Of a stretch of 62,229 nt of DNA, positions 16,109 through 24,804 are shown one piece after another. Source of the DNA: Robertmurraya sp. (GTDB lineage Bacteria; Bacillota; Bacilli; Bacillales; Cytobacillaceae); contig JANWJP010000078.1 in assembly GCA_025451895.1 (NCBI GenBank), positions 1-62,229 on the forward strand. Direction: 5' to 3'. The position numbers and the translations under genes are program-made. Each line of letters begins with the position of its first letter. Within the stretch, counting starts at the first letter, position 1. The notes under the pieces were generated by a model. That model searched no databases. It had not been told where the DNA came from and saw only the letters and a list, made by a program, of their open reading frames with translations.

Positions 16109-17158
16109 ATGGAATTATTACAGCAAACGATTAACAAAATTGGCGAATTGGATCAGGCGGCAATGGAAAAGGCCAGAAAGCGGGTTGACAGTTTAATTAA
16201 GCCGCCCAAAAGTTTAGGCCGTCTTGAGGACCTGGCAGTGCAGCTGTCCGGAATTACCGGTGAACTTTATCCGTCGATTGACAAAAAAGTCGTGATTGTG
16301 ATGGCAGGTGACCATGGTGTTTATGAGGAAGGAGTCACCAATAACCCGCAAATCGTTACGTATGAACAAACATTACATATTTCCAACGGATTGACAGGAG
16401 TCTGCGCCCTCGCGAATGTGACCGGCGCCAACGTGGTTGCCGTAGATGTGGGAGTAAAAAGGGATTTTCCCGATGATTCCAAGGTCATTAAGAGAAAAAT
16501 TAAGTATGGAACCGACAATATGGCAAAGGGTCCGGCCATGTCAAGGGAGGAAGCAATCAGATCCATAGAAGTCGGGATTGAGATTGCCAATCAGGAATTG
16601 GCTAAAGGGGCAAATCTGCTTGGCACCGGCGAAATGGGAATCGGCAATACAACCCCGACAACAGCCATCATTTCTGTTCTTGGCAATGTTGAGCCGATTG
16701 AAATTACCGGCAGGGGAGCCGGACTGGGAGCAGGCGGAAAAAAACATAAAGCAAATGTGATCAAAAAAGCGATCGAGCTTAATCAACCGAACCGTGAGGA
16801 CGGCATTGACGTGTTGGCCAAAGTAGGCGGGCTGGAGATCGGCGGAATGGCTGGAGTGATGCTTGGAGCTGCGGCCGCCCGTGTTCCGGTTGTGGTCGAT
16901 GGGTATATTTCCACGGCTGCTGCATTAATTGCCGCTTCCATTGAACCGAAAGTAAAAAATTATCTCATTACTTCCCATGCGACGGCAGAACCTGGCGGAA
17001 TAAAAGCGAGTGAACTCCTTGGCATTCAACCGATGATTTTCCTTGATCTTTGCCTTGGCGAAGGTTCAGGTGCAGCACTTGCCTTTTCCGTTGTGGAAGG
17101 AGCAGTACGCATGATGAAAGACATGGCTACATTCCGGGATGTAGGGATGGAATTGTAA
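16109..17158 (+). CDS. cobT: Nicotinate-nucleotide:dimethylbenzimidazole phosphoribosyltransferase CobT
   Basis: A 349-residue enzyme that makes alpha-ribazole phosphate, the lower-ligand nucleotide of cobalamin, from dimethylbenzimidazole and nicotinate mononucleotide. Visible motifs: PPKSLGRLEDLA (residues 32-43), MAGDHGVYEEGVTNNPQ, GTGEMGIGNTTPTTA, GAGLG and the catalytic glutamate in LCLGEGSGA (Glu318, matching Glu317 of the Salmonella enzyme). Length is normal. It starts at ATG 16109 after AAGGAGAGAAAG and lies behind a cobalamin riboswitch and terminator. No other cobalamin gene is adjacent, so here it stands alone, which fits salvage or lower-ligand remodelling. The same window encodes a B12-dependent MetH. 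Confidence 0.96.
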   Translation: MELLQQTINKIGELDQAAMEKARKRVDSLIKPPKSLGRLEDLAVQLSGITGELYPSIDKKVVIVMAGDHGVYEEGVTNNPQIVTYEQTLHISNGLTGVCALANVTGANVVAVDVGVKRDFPDDSKVIKRKIKYGTDNMAKGPAMSREEAIRSIEVGIEIANQELAKGANLLGTGEMGIGNTTPTTAIISVLGNVEPIEITGRGAGLGAGGKKHKANVIKKAIELNQPNREDGIDVLAKVGGLEIGGMAGVMLGAAAARVPVVVDGYISTAAALIAASIEPKVKNYLITSHATAEPGGIKASELLGIQPMIFLDLCLGEGSGAALAFSVVEGAVRMMKDMATFRDVGMEL

Positions 17159-17211
17159 GGAACTGCAACCTTATCATGTTCATTAATTCTGTTTTTCTGT
17201 TTTAACCTTTT

Positions 17212-17267
17212 CTCCTGTATGATCAACCGTGCCTTGGCATTGGCCCGCCCGGACATTCATACAGGAG
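17212..17267. repeat. 11-bp perfect inverted repeat between cobT and the acyltransferase gene
   Basis: CTCCTGTATGA (17212-17222) and TCATACAGGAG (17257-17267) with a 34-nt centre. It lies 54 bp past cobT; without a U-tract it is a weak terminator candidate. Confidence 0.45.
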
Positions 17268-17374
17268 TGAGCCGGCGGAAGAAGTATCTTTTTCCCTTGT
17301 AAGCATTTTCCTGATAAGTTATAGTAAAATAAAACAGGTTATTTTTTATAGTGCGCCTGACAGGGGGAGCCGGC

Positions 17375-18676
17375 ATGGTTGAAACCGCACAAAAACTCAG
17401 GCCCGGCGCGCAAGATTGGTTTAATTTCATTGCGGCCGGGTTGAATTGTAATTATCAATTAAATTGTATACTGTATCTCGATTGTTATATTGATAAAGAG
17501 GTTCTTGCCGAAGCGATCCGTTTGCTGATCCGGGAGGAGCCTGTTTTAGGAAGCCGTTTTGTGATTCGGGACAATGAGGCTTATTGGGAGCCCCGTTCTG
17601 ATTTAAGTGAAAAAGATTTTTTGTCAGTTATTCCGGCGCCGGATATGGAAGAGGAAATAAGGAAGTTTGTGAACCGTCCGATTAACGAAGGGGTGGATCC
17701 CCTTTTTCACGTATGCGTTTTGCGTGGAAATGCTTCTGATACACTTTGTATAAAAATCAGCCACTCATGCGCTGACGGCCGGGGAACAAAGGATTTTACC
17801 GAGCGTTTAAATGAAATTTATAATCTGCTTGCATCCGGACAGGATGTTCTGGTTAAAAGAAAAACCGGAGTCCGGGATCAAAAAAAGCTGTTTCACCATA
17901 TACCGGCAGAAAAATTGGCAAAGTCCTTATTTTTCGATGAAGGAAGAGAAAGGATCAGCTGTGAATTTCCATATCTTAACCAAAAGGCGGAAAAAGGTTT
18001 ATCTGCGTTTGCGGTAAAATATTTGCCTGAAGAGGAATTCAAACGGTGCCGCCATTTCGGAAAGCAGTATGGAGCCACAGTTAATGATTTATTTGTTACC
18101 GCCTTGTTTCGGGCAATCTGGAGTCTGGACAATCTTCCGGAGATGAAAAAAACCTCGATTGGCTGCACAGTGGATCTCAGGCAATATATCCCGGAAAAAA
18201 CGATGAACACAATTTGCAACTTATCAAGCATGTTTGAAATTGTTGTGGAAAAGAATACGGACGCTCCTTTCCATGAAACCCTGAAGCAGGTGGTTAAAGA
18301 AACAAAAAGGCTTAAGGAGCTTTTTCTCGGAGCCGATTTCCCGTTCATCTATGAAGTGCTGTTTCGAATCGGCTTTGAACAGATGTACCGTCATATTGTT
18401 CAAGACAGACCCGAAGAGGAGGACAAAAACAGTTCACCATTTATATTTTCCAATATCGGGGTGATCGGAAACGGGGAAATGACTTGGGGCCCGGCAACTG
18501 TTCGCAGGCTTTTTATGACCGGTCCTGCATTAAACCCTCCGATGTCACTGTTCGTGGCAGCCACCTATGCAGATGTAACCGCCCTCACATTTGCGTACAG
18601 CAAATTGTCTGCAACGGAAACGCTTGTTGAAGCGTTTTTGGAACTTGTGTTGGAGGAATTAAAATCACTGGAATAG
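17375..18676 (+). CDS. Free-standing condensation/acyltransferase-like protein (HxxxDG)
   Basis: A 433-residue protein of the chloramphenicol-acetyltransferase-like fold shared by NRPS condensation domains, PapA5-type acyltransferases and alcohol acetyltransferases. The catalytic motif is HSCADG at residues 130-135 (HxxxDG), about where the family has it. The C-terminal half contains GCTVDLRQYI (a DFGWG-region equivalent is not obvious) and FSNIGVIG. No carrier-protein or adenylation domain is attached and no NRPS or PKS lies nearby. ATG 17375 follows AGGGGGAG by 6 nt. It probably transfers an acyl group from CoA to an alcohol or amine; the substrates are unknown. It has its own terminator at 18687-18732. 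Confidence 0.75.
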   Translation: MVETAQKLRPGAQDWFNFIAAGLNCNYQLNCILYLDCYIDKEVLAEAIRLLIREEPVLGSRFVIRDNEAYWEPRSDLSEKDFLSVIPAPDMEEEIRKFVNRPINEGVDPLFHVCVLRGNASDTLCIKISHSCADGRGTKDFTERLNEIYNLLASGQDVLVKRKTGVRDQKKLFHHIPAEKLAKSLFFDEGRERISCEFPYLNQKAEKGLSAFAVKYLPEEEFKRCRHFGKQYGATVNDLFVTALFRAIWSLDNLPEMKKTSIGCTVDLRQYIPEKTMNTICNLSSMFEIVVEKNTDAPFHETLKQVVKETKRLKELFLGADFPFIYEVLFRIGFEQMYRHIVQDRPEEEDKNSSPFIFSNIGVIGNGEMTWGPATVRRLFMTGPALNPPMSLFVAATYADVTALTFAYSKLSATETLVEAFLELVLEELKSLE

Positions 18677-18686
18677 ATTTTTTTGT

Positions 18687-18732
18687 TGCTCTCTGTTGTG
18701 TGCCTCCGGACAGGAAACAGGGAGCATTTTTT
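18687..18732 (+). terminator. Terminator of the HxxxDG acyltransferase gene
   Basis: TGCTCTCTGTT pairs with AACAGGGAGCA (one G-U), followed by six T, 10 bp after the stop. Confidence 0.85.
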
Positions 18733-19272
18733 CGTCAATGGCTGATGTTGCTGCACCGGTGTTTCTCTGCACGGATGAGTATTTTTCCTGATGCATATAT
18801 TGAGCCGGAAAGTGGCAGACTGATTTGGAAACGGATCATCAAACTTTTCGCCTTTTAGTGTGTTTTATGGAGATGAAATATTCGGAGGCATCAACTTTTA
18901 TATTTTTTGATGGGAGCATGTATTTTACGTACGGTATCTATCTTCATGACCTTACCAGTCTGCGGTTAATTTTTGTAAATTCCCATGATTGGCTCTGTAA
19001 CGAAGTTTTCATAATTATGCCTGATCCTGCCTTGATTTTTGCTTAATTTATTAGCAAAATAAAGGTAGAAGAAATAAATTTTACAAAAAGTCATTATTTT
19101 CAAAAAGAAAGAATTTTTTAAAAAGGAGGATGCTGGTAACTTATTATCTCTTTCCGGGTCACAGTTGTCATTTACTTTCGGGTTCATCCCAAAGGGTAAT
19201 TGGAAGCCTTGGTTGTGGCAATGGTTACGTATAAAAAGCAGTAATGCTTATTATAAAAAGGGAGCGAATAAA
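18733..19272. other. Gene-free spacer
   Basis: No supportable gene; short frames at 18825 and 18966 lack ribosome binding sites. An AAAAAGGAGGATGC string at 19119 looks like a ribosome binding site but no frame of note follows. The immediate leader of the next gene is at 19250-19272. Confidence 0.5.
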
Positions 19273-19560
19273 ATGAAATTTCCAAAAGATGTTATTCTTG
19301 AATCTGTGGCTGAAGGCAGAGACCATGAAGAATACGGTCTGGAGTTTGTTCAGGAACTCGGCAATGATGATGCAGGATGTTGTGAAATGATTGTCATAAT
19401 CTTTAAGTACAAAGATAAGTATTACAGCGTTGACATCCAGCGTCTGAATGGCATAAACAATTATGATTCCTGGGGCGATGAAGTGGAATGCCCGGAAGTA
19501 GTCCGTAGAGAGGTCATTCATTATTATTGGGAAGAGGTAAAGGAAGAACAACCGGTATAA
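19273..19560 (+). CDS. Small acidic unknown protein
   Basis: A 95-residue acidic protein starting MKFPKDVILESVAEGRDHEE at ATG 19273, 8 nt after GGGAG. It contains a CC pair near residue 36 (DDAGCCEMIV), then an alternating hydrophobic stretch FKYKDKYYSVDIQRL suggestive of beta strands. No signal peptide or known domain. Convergent with the ABC exporter operon and separated from it by a shared bidirectional terminator. Confidence 0.7.
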   Translation: MKFPKDVILESVAEGRDHEEYGLEFVQELGNDDAGCCEMIVIIFKYKDKYYSVDIQRLNGINNYDSWGDEVECPEVVRREVIHYYWEEVKEEQPV

Positions 19561-19588
19561 TCTCATTCATCCTATATGATAGATAAAA

Positions 19589-19616
19589 AACCAGGACGCG
19601 AAGGCGTCCTGGTTTT
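19589..19616. terminator. Bidirectional terminator
   Basis: 11-bp stem AACCAGGACGC/GCGTCCTGGTT with a 4-nt loop, flanked by A and T runs so that both strands have a U-tract. It serves the small gene on the left and the ABC operon on the right. Confidence 0.85.
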
Positions 19617-19642
19617 ATTGATCTTCTGTAAAAACCGGATGA

Positions 19643-21244
19643 TTATCCGGTAATATCCCGCTTTCTGTAGCCGATAAATCCGATGATCGTTATGAGTATT
19701 GCCAACAGAGTCAAAATCGTTAATGACAGGATGTCTCCTTCCTCCACAAACAATTGCGGAACATGTGTGAATGAAGACAAATTCATTAACCAATCGGGGA
19801 ATTTAAGCAATTCACCCAGATAAATCACAATAAAACAGAAAGCGAAATACAGCCAAATCCCTGATGTGGCTTTTGGGAAAAGTCCCATCAGGAAGATGCC
19901 GAGTGCAATTAACACCCAAATCGCCGGCAGGAAGACCAGGGCGGCGTTAAGAGTTTTGCCGAGGCTCAATGTCTGATCCAATATGGAATAACTTGTTGCC
20001 CATAATCCGACAGCGGTAAGAGTCTGCATGATAATACTTACAATAATGGCCATGATCATGTAGGAGGCCAGCATCCCGGTACGGGAAACGGCCCGGCTGT
20101 AGATATGCTCGGTGCGGTTTTTATTTTCCTCGCCCTTAAGTTTGAGCACAACCATGACTACCGGGATCGCACTGATAATTGACAAGATCACGAATAGCAT
20201 GGCAACAAATTGTTCAGTCAAAGTGTAGTCAGGGTTCGCTGCCAAAAATGCCTGCAAAATATCCAAATCAGCGTAATATTCCTCCAAGTCCCCTAGAATT
20301 GCACCAAAGGCAGCGCTCAAAAGAAACATCCCTATAGCCCAAGCGATGATGTTTGTTCTTTGCATTCTAAAAACAAAGCCAAGCGGTGTTTTTAACAGGG
20401 CGGAGGCCCGGGTTTTGCCTTTCATTTCCGGTATAAATCCGCCTCCCAAATCACGGATTTGGTTTAAATAAAAGACAACTGCTGTTATGATGATCCCGAT
20501 AGCAAGCGGGAGAATGACCGGCCACCATTTATTATCAATGAACACACCGGTCCGCACCGTCCAGCCCAGGGGTGAAATGAGTGAAAGTGCTTCACTGCTG
20601 ACATCGCCGATTGCCCGGATGATATAAGAAATAATTAAAACGGTAAAGGATAAGCCCGTTGCCCCTCTTGATGTTTTGGCGAGTTGGGCAAATAACGCGG
20701 TGATCGCAGCAAACAGAAACCCTGCCGAACCGAGAATACTTCCGTACAGGAAGGAAGATTCCGGTGTTATTCCATTCGTCTGAACGGCGGATAACCCTGC
20801 GCCGGTCAGAATGGCGAGCAGTGCATTTAAAATCAGAGCTTCCAGCATGACAGCCGTAATATGGGACAGCCGTCCAACCGGTAATGACAACAGCAATTCG
20901 AGCCGCCCGTCTTCTTCATCTGTTCTCGTTGATCGCCCGATAAGAAGAATGTTCATGATTGCTGCGGCAATGACGGTAAAGAGAAGCATTTCATGGGCAA
21001 AAACGGCAGCAACAGGCGGGTTGTTTGCATCATAAACAGGCCCGAGCATGGCTTCCATGGCCGGGTTTTGCATGGTCAGGATAAATCCCATGATGTCTTC
21101 TTCTGTTTTATAAACTTCCGGGTAGGCATAGGCTACAGATATCGTAATAAGAATTAAGCACAGAAGCCAGACGGATATTTTGAAACGGTCCTGACGGAAG
21201 ATTAATTTTAAAATGCTTCCTGTGCCGGGTAAATGTTTTCTCAT
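19643..21244 (-). CDS. ABC-2 exporter permease, two-half type
   Basis: A 533-residue membrane protein with about 12 hydrophobic segments arranged as two similar halves of 6 (residues about 1-260 and 280-533), like the TnrB3/YhaP-type single-polypeptide exporters of Gram-positive bacteria. Signature-like loops include STRTDEEDGRLELLLSLPVG in the first half and EENKNRTEHIYSRAVSRTG in the second. The ATG at 21244 overlaps the stop of the ATPase gene in a TGATG arrangement, so it is translationally coupled. With the ATPase and TetR gene it forms a self-regulated export operon. The substrate, possibly a drug or antimicrobial, is unknown. Confidence 0.9.
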   Translation of the reverse strand: MRKHLPGTGSILKLIFRQDRFKISVWLLCLILITISVAYAYPEVYKTEEDIMGFILTMQNPAMEAMLGPVYDANNPPVAAVFAHEMLLFTVIAAAIMNILLIGRSTRTDEEDGRLELLLSLPVGRLSHITAVMLEALILNALLAILTGAGLSAVQTNGITPESSFLYGSILGSAGFLFAAITALFAQLAKTSRGATGLSFTVLIISYIIRAIGDVSSEALSLISPLGWTVRTGVFIDNKWWPVILPLAIGIIITAVVFYLNQIRDLGGGFIPEMKGKTRASALLKTPLGFVFRMQRTNIIAWAIGMFLLSAAFGAILGDLEEYYADLDILQAFLAANPDYTLTEQFVAMLFVILSIISAIPVVMVVLKLKGEENKNRTEHIYSRAVSRTGMLASYMIMAIIVSIIMQTLTAVGLWATSYSILDQTLSLGKTLNAALVFLPAIWVLIALGIFLMGLFPKATSGIWLYFAFCFIVIYLGELLKFPDWLMNLSSFTHVPQLFVEEGDILSLTILTLLAILITIIGFIGYRKRDITG

Positions 21245-22152
21245 CACACGGCTCCCCCTTCGTCAGTGGCTTTGGAGGTTTTATAATGGCGCATAAATAA
21301 ATCCTCCAAAGTCGGCGGAACGCTTTCAAGCTTCAGGATGCCGAACTGACTGACATGGCGGATGACTTCGTCCAGTTTTTCCGTGTCCACTTGGAAGGTG
21401 ACCCGGGAGTTTTCCTCTGCAAAACTATGAACTCCGGGAAAATCTTTAAGTCCGGGAACCGGGGTTTTTGTTTGCAGCGTAATTTTATTGCGGGTTAAAT
21501 GACGCATATCTTCAAGGGAGCCTGTTTCAATAATTTTTCCTTCACGGATAATAACAACTTGATCACAGACTTTTTCCACCTCTGATAAAATGTGGCTGGA
21601 CAGGAAGACGCTTTTCCCTTCTTTTTTTGCTTCCAAAATACATTCTTGGAAGACTTTCTCCATTAACGGATCAAGACCGGAGGTTGGTTCATCGAGAATA
21701 TAAAGGTCTGCGTCACAGGCAAATGCGGCGACCAGGGCAACTTTCTGGCGGTTCCCTTTTGAATAGGTGCGGCATTTTTTGCTTGGATCCAAGTCAAATT
21801 TTTTCAAGAGTTCATCCCGTTTCTTGATATTCCCGTTGCCGCGCATTTTTAAAAATAAATCAATGACTTCTCCGCCCGTCAGGTTTGGCCAAAGATTCAC
21901 ATCACCGGGGACATATGAAATCCTTTTATGAATCTCTACCGCATCCTTCCATACATCCATACCGAAAATTTTGGCCGTTCCTTTCGTTGCTTTGAGCATT
22001 CCGAGGAGAATCCTGATCGTGGTTGATTTACCGGCACCGTTTGGCCCGATAAATCCGCAGATTTCCCCTTTTCTTACCGAAAAATGGATGTCGTCGAGAG
22101 CCGTAAACTTCCCGAATTTTTTTGTGATTCCGTTAACTTCAATGATGTTCAT
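21244..22152 (-). CDS. ABC exporter ATPase subunit
   Basis: A 302-residue ATP-binding protein with Walker A GPNGAGKST near residue 37, signature YSKGNRQKVALV (a degenerate LSGGQ), Walker B LYILDEPTSGLD and switch SSHILSEVEKVCD. The C-terminal 80 residues form the extra domain common in ABC-2 type drug exporters. ATG 22152 is 8 nt after AAGGGG; a GTG at 22161 would overlap the TetR stop. It sits between the TetR gene (5-bp gap) and the permease (1-bp overlap), so all three are co-transcribed. Confidence 0.93.
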   Translation of the reverse strand: MNIIEVNGITKKFGKFTALDDIHFSVRKGEICGFIGPNGAGKSTTIRILLGMLKATKGTAKIFGMDVWKDAVEIHKRISYVPGDVNLWPNLTGGEVIDLFLKMRGNGNIKKRDELLKKFDLDPSKKCRTYSKGNRQKVALVAAFACDADLYILDEPTSGLDPLMEKVFQECILEAKKEGKSVFLSSHILSEVEKVCDQVVIIREGKIIETGSLEDMRHLTRNKITLQTKTPVPGLKDFPGVHSFAEENSRVTFQVDTEKLDEVIRHVSQFGILKLESVPPTLEDLFMRHYKTSKATDEGGAV

Positions 22153-22157
22153 GAACG

Positions 22158-22796
22158 TCACCCCTTTTGTTTATAGAAACAAGTTTTTAGAATTGCCAAA
22201 TAATCATCAAATTCATCCCACATCGGTTCAATTTCTTCTATCTGAACGGTTTTATTCCTGAACCGTTCAAGCAGGTCATTTTGATAGCCCTGGATCGCCC
22301 ATTCAATCAACCGGTAGGCTTTTTCGGCATCGATATCATCACGGAACAGGGATTGATCGATATGATTGTTGCCAAAAATCTTTTTCATGCTGATGGCATA
22401 GATTTCTTCATATTTTTTTCTGGCTGTTTCCGGAAGCTCCAACCCATGTTCTACAAAGAATTTGCCCAAAAACTCCATTTCGAGCGGATGTTCGGTATAA
22501 AGTTTAAATTTCATTTTGGAAATACTGGCCATTTTTTCTATTAAATCATTGCTATCTTCAGGAATAAGGGAAAGATATTGTTCATTAAAAATATCCAGAC
22601 TGTGATTGAGTAGATAATGAAAGAGGCCTTCTTTGCTTTTAAAATAATAAAACAACATGCCTTTGCCGATTCCCGCTTGTTTGACAATCTGATTTGTGGA
22701 GGCTTGTTCATAGCCTTTTTCGGCAAATTCCTTTAATGCGGCATGAATAATACGCGATTTCTTTTCTTCATCAAGTTTTAGAAATTTTTCCGGCAT
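22158..22796 (-). CDS. TetR-family repressor of the ABC exporter operon
   Basis: A 212-residue regulator. The HTH reads IHAALKEFAEKGYEQASTNQ, then IVKQAGIGKGMLFYYFKSKE (residues about 17-56). The remaining helices form the effector-binding domain. It heads the operon with the ATPase and permease, and two GACC-N5-GGTC dyads lie 40-88 bp upstream, consistent with autorepression relieved by an exported compound. The ATG at 22796 is about 16 nt from AAAGGAGG, a long spacing; no better start is present downstream within the HTH. Confidence 0.9.
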   Translation of the reverse strand: MPEKFLKLDEEKKSRIIHAALKEFAEKGYEQASTNQIVKQAGIGKGMLFYYFKSKEGLFHYLLNHSLDIFNEQYLSLIPEDSNDLIEKMASISKMKFKLYTEHPLEMEFLGKFFVEHGLELPETARKKYEEIYAISMKKIFGNNHIDQSLFRDDIDAEKAYRLIEWAIQGYQNDLLERFRNKTVQIEEIEPMWDEFDDYLAILKTCFYKQKG

Positions 22797-22835
22797 TCGT
22801 CTTTATTTCTACCCTCCTTTGAAAATAAGCCCATC

Positions 22836-22884
22836 GACCGCTCTGGTCTATAATTAAAATGTATCATTTTAGACCACCCTGGTC
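22836..22884. promoter_or_regulatory. Twin GACC-N5-GGTC operators
   Basis: GACCGCTCTGGTC (22836-22848) and GACCACCCTGGTC (22872-22884), centres 36 bp apart, flank an AT-rich core holding a TATAAT-like element upstream of the TetR gene. Confidence 0.7.
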
Positions 22885-23096
22885 AATAATCAGAAATGGG
22901 AAAAATGTGAAGTTTATTTTAACAATCCATAAAACTTTTAGTTCGGGTCTGATAACGGTGAGAAAAACGAATCAAACGGCAGACGATTCGTTAAAAAATT
23001 GTAAAATAGTGAAACCTTTTTAATATTGTTCCGTAGATAAACAACGGCAGGTTAACAAAGGCAGTTACCAAGGGGGAGTTACCGAGGAGGGATTTT

Positions 23097-23750
23097 ATGT
23101 GGTCTGAATTATTTTTCACCTTGCTGTTTATTTTTGGTGTGTATTATTTGCTTCGAAATTCATATAATATTGCGATTGCTGCCGAAAGGTCGAAAGAAGC
23201 GCTCTATCCCGGGACTGAGGAAGAGTATAAGAATATTTTCCCGGCCTCAGAAAATAAGGAAATGGAGCCCCTTACAAAAGACACAAGAACATACCGGTTT
23301 GTTCAGTGGGGAACGGCTGTTGCCATTGTACTTCTCGGCATTCTGTTTGTTTATGTAATAACAACAGATTTGCATTTCTCGTTTCTCACCGCCGCAAACC
23401 TGTTTGGATTTATTATTTTTCTCGTTCGTCTTCCGGGAAATTTCTATATTCACTCTGACGGACTGATTTTAAATGGAAAGTTTTTTTCTCCCCGGAAAAT
23501 AAAGGGCTACTCAGTCGAAAAAATTGTCCGCTGGCATGAGTTATATGGCCTCCATCCCGGAATGAATAATGGCTACAAGCTGACATTGCATTTCAGAAAA
23601 GGATTTGTGTTTCATCATTTTGTCGTTATCCGGGAACTTGAGGAACTGAAAAAAGTCGAAAAATATTTACATGATCTTGGAATTTACGAACTGAATAAAG
23701 AACAAAATGAAGACCCGGGTGTGAAAACGCCCATGATTGATAAACAATAA
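23097..23750 (+). CDS. Unknown protein with three membrane segments
   Basis: A 217-residue protein. Helices are visible at residues about 4-24, 73-95 and 98-116; the N-terminal helix is followed by a 45-residue charged loop. The C-terminal 100 residues are soluble, beginning FYIHSDGLILNGKFFSPRK, a layout resembling small PH-like (bPH) domains of Bacillus membrane proteins, though I cannot confirm this. ATG 23097 follows GAGGAGGG by 6 nt. Divergent from the ABC operon, with a single-gene unit likely. Confidence 0.75.
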   Translation: MWSELFFTLLFIFGVYYLLRNSYNIAIAAERSKEALYPGTEEEYKNIFPASENKEMEPLTKDTRTYRFVQWGTAVAIVLLGILFVYVITTDLHFSFLTAANLFGFIIFLVRLPGNFYIHSDGLILNGKFFSPRKIKGYSVEKIVRWHELYGLHPGMNNGYKLTLHFRKGFVFHHFVVIRELEELKKVEKYLHDLGIYELNKEQNEDPGVKTPMIDKQ

Positions 23751-24540
23751 TCCGGTCTCAAGGGAGAAAATAATTTTGTGCAGGGAGAGGAATCGTGCAA
23801 AGTTTTATCTCTAATCCGCCTAAAGTAAGAAGTTCAACTAAATTGGTCTATGTTTAAAACAGCCCCGGAAAAGCTGTATGCAGTTTTCAAAGAACCTGTC
23901 CAAGCGTGTTGAAAGGGTGGGAGATTTCTTTTTAGCACATGATTTCTTTGTACAAATCGATGTATAATCTCAAAATGGAGAACTGAAATATCGGGGAAAC
24001 AAGGAACTGCGCCGGGGAAAAACCTGAAATAAGTAAGATCATTAATATGATTACCAATGAAGAATATCGTATAACGTATTCCAGCCGGCAGATTTTAGCC
24101 CCGGAACTTCCCGTCAAGTCTTCCACTTATAAGGAATTCACGGTTAAGAAAGATATGAGGGATTGGGCAAGATTTTTCGCCGGGGGGACTGAGGCCGCAA
24201 GATGGAACATGCAGCCGGACTCAACTTTTTAAAACCTGTTTGGAAATTGAAGAAAACCCGCCTGTTGAAGAAGTTGAATTCTTCATTTGTCTGTTTCAAT
24301 TGTTTTTTTATGTTGCAGATGAATTACGTTCACGTTAGAGCACGTTAAACAACCGGCAAAATCTGCACCGGTTTTGAGATTAAAGAGAGTTTCACAGGAT
24401 GATTCCGGTGCATAAAAATTATCCCGAAAAAATAAATTTTGGGTGTTTTTAACTATTGCCATATTATTAATTATCGTTTATTATAATGACACAGGCTGCA
24501 TTGTACGTAAGCATAATTAAGTTTTAACCTTATAAACTGT
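23751..24540. other. Gene-free region before the candidate RNA
   Basis: Short frames at 23932 (minus) and 24047 (plus) have no ribosome binding site or family features. A perfect TATAAT at 24482-24487 with TTGCCA 20 bp upstream (24456) is a possible promoter for the structured segment that follows. Confidence 0.45.
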
Positions 24541-24730
24541 AAAAGGGAGTTTAACATCGAAACCGGAATGACAGGTCTCCGTCTATATGACATGGAGGAC
24601 AGGCAGGAACGTTTCTGAGAACACCCACTTTGAGGAGTGGTGGTCTAAAACTTTCTTATAATGAGGTTACGGCAAATGCGGCTCTAAAATTGCACGCAAA
24701 TCAGTTCCTTTTTAAGGGACTGATTTTTTT
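24541..24730 (+). ncRNA. Candidate structured non-coding RNA ending in a strong terminator
   Basis: About 190 nt without a usable reading frame but with several local hairpins: GTCTCC/GGAGGAC (24571-24597), CCACT-N6-AGTGG (24635-24650) and a G+C-rich patch GGTTACGGCAAATGCGGC. It ends in a textbook terminator: AATCAGTTCC (24699) pairs with GGGACTGATT (24716), then seven T. The next gene starts 75 bp later with its own ribosome binding site. I do not recognise a riboswitch class; the size would suit a 6S-like or regulatory RNA, or an unknown attenuator of the SDR gene. Confidence 0.5.
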
Positions 24731-24804
24731 GATCGCAAAATTATATCATGATAATATGAAGTTATTAAGAAAAAAATGACAATAACGGATAGGAGTTTTG
24801 ACAG

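Noticed and set aside
18825-19046. Plus-strand 73-codon frame
   Set aside because: No ribosome binding site, odd composition, and no similarity recognised.
24047-24232. Plus-strand 61-codon frame
   Set aside because: Lacks a ribosome binding site; the region has no other coding signal.
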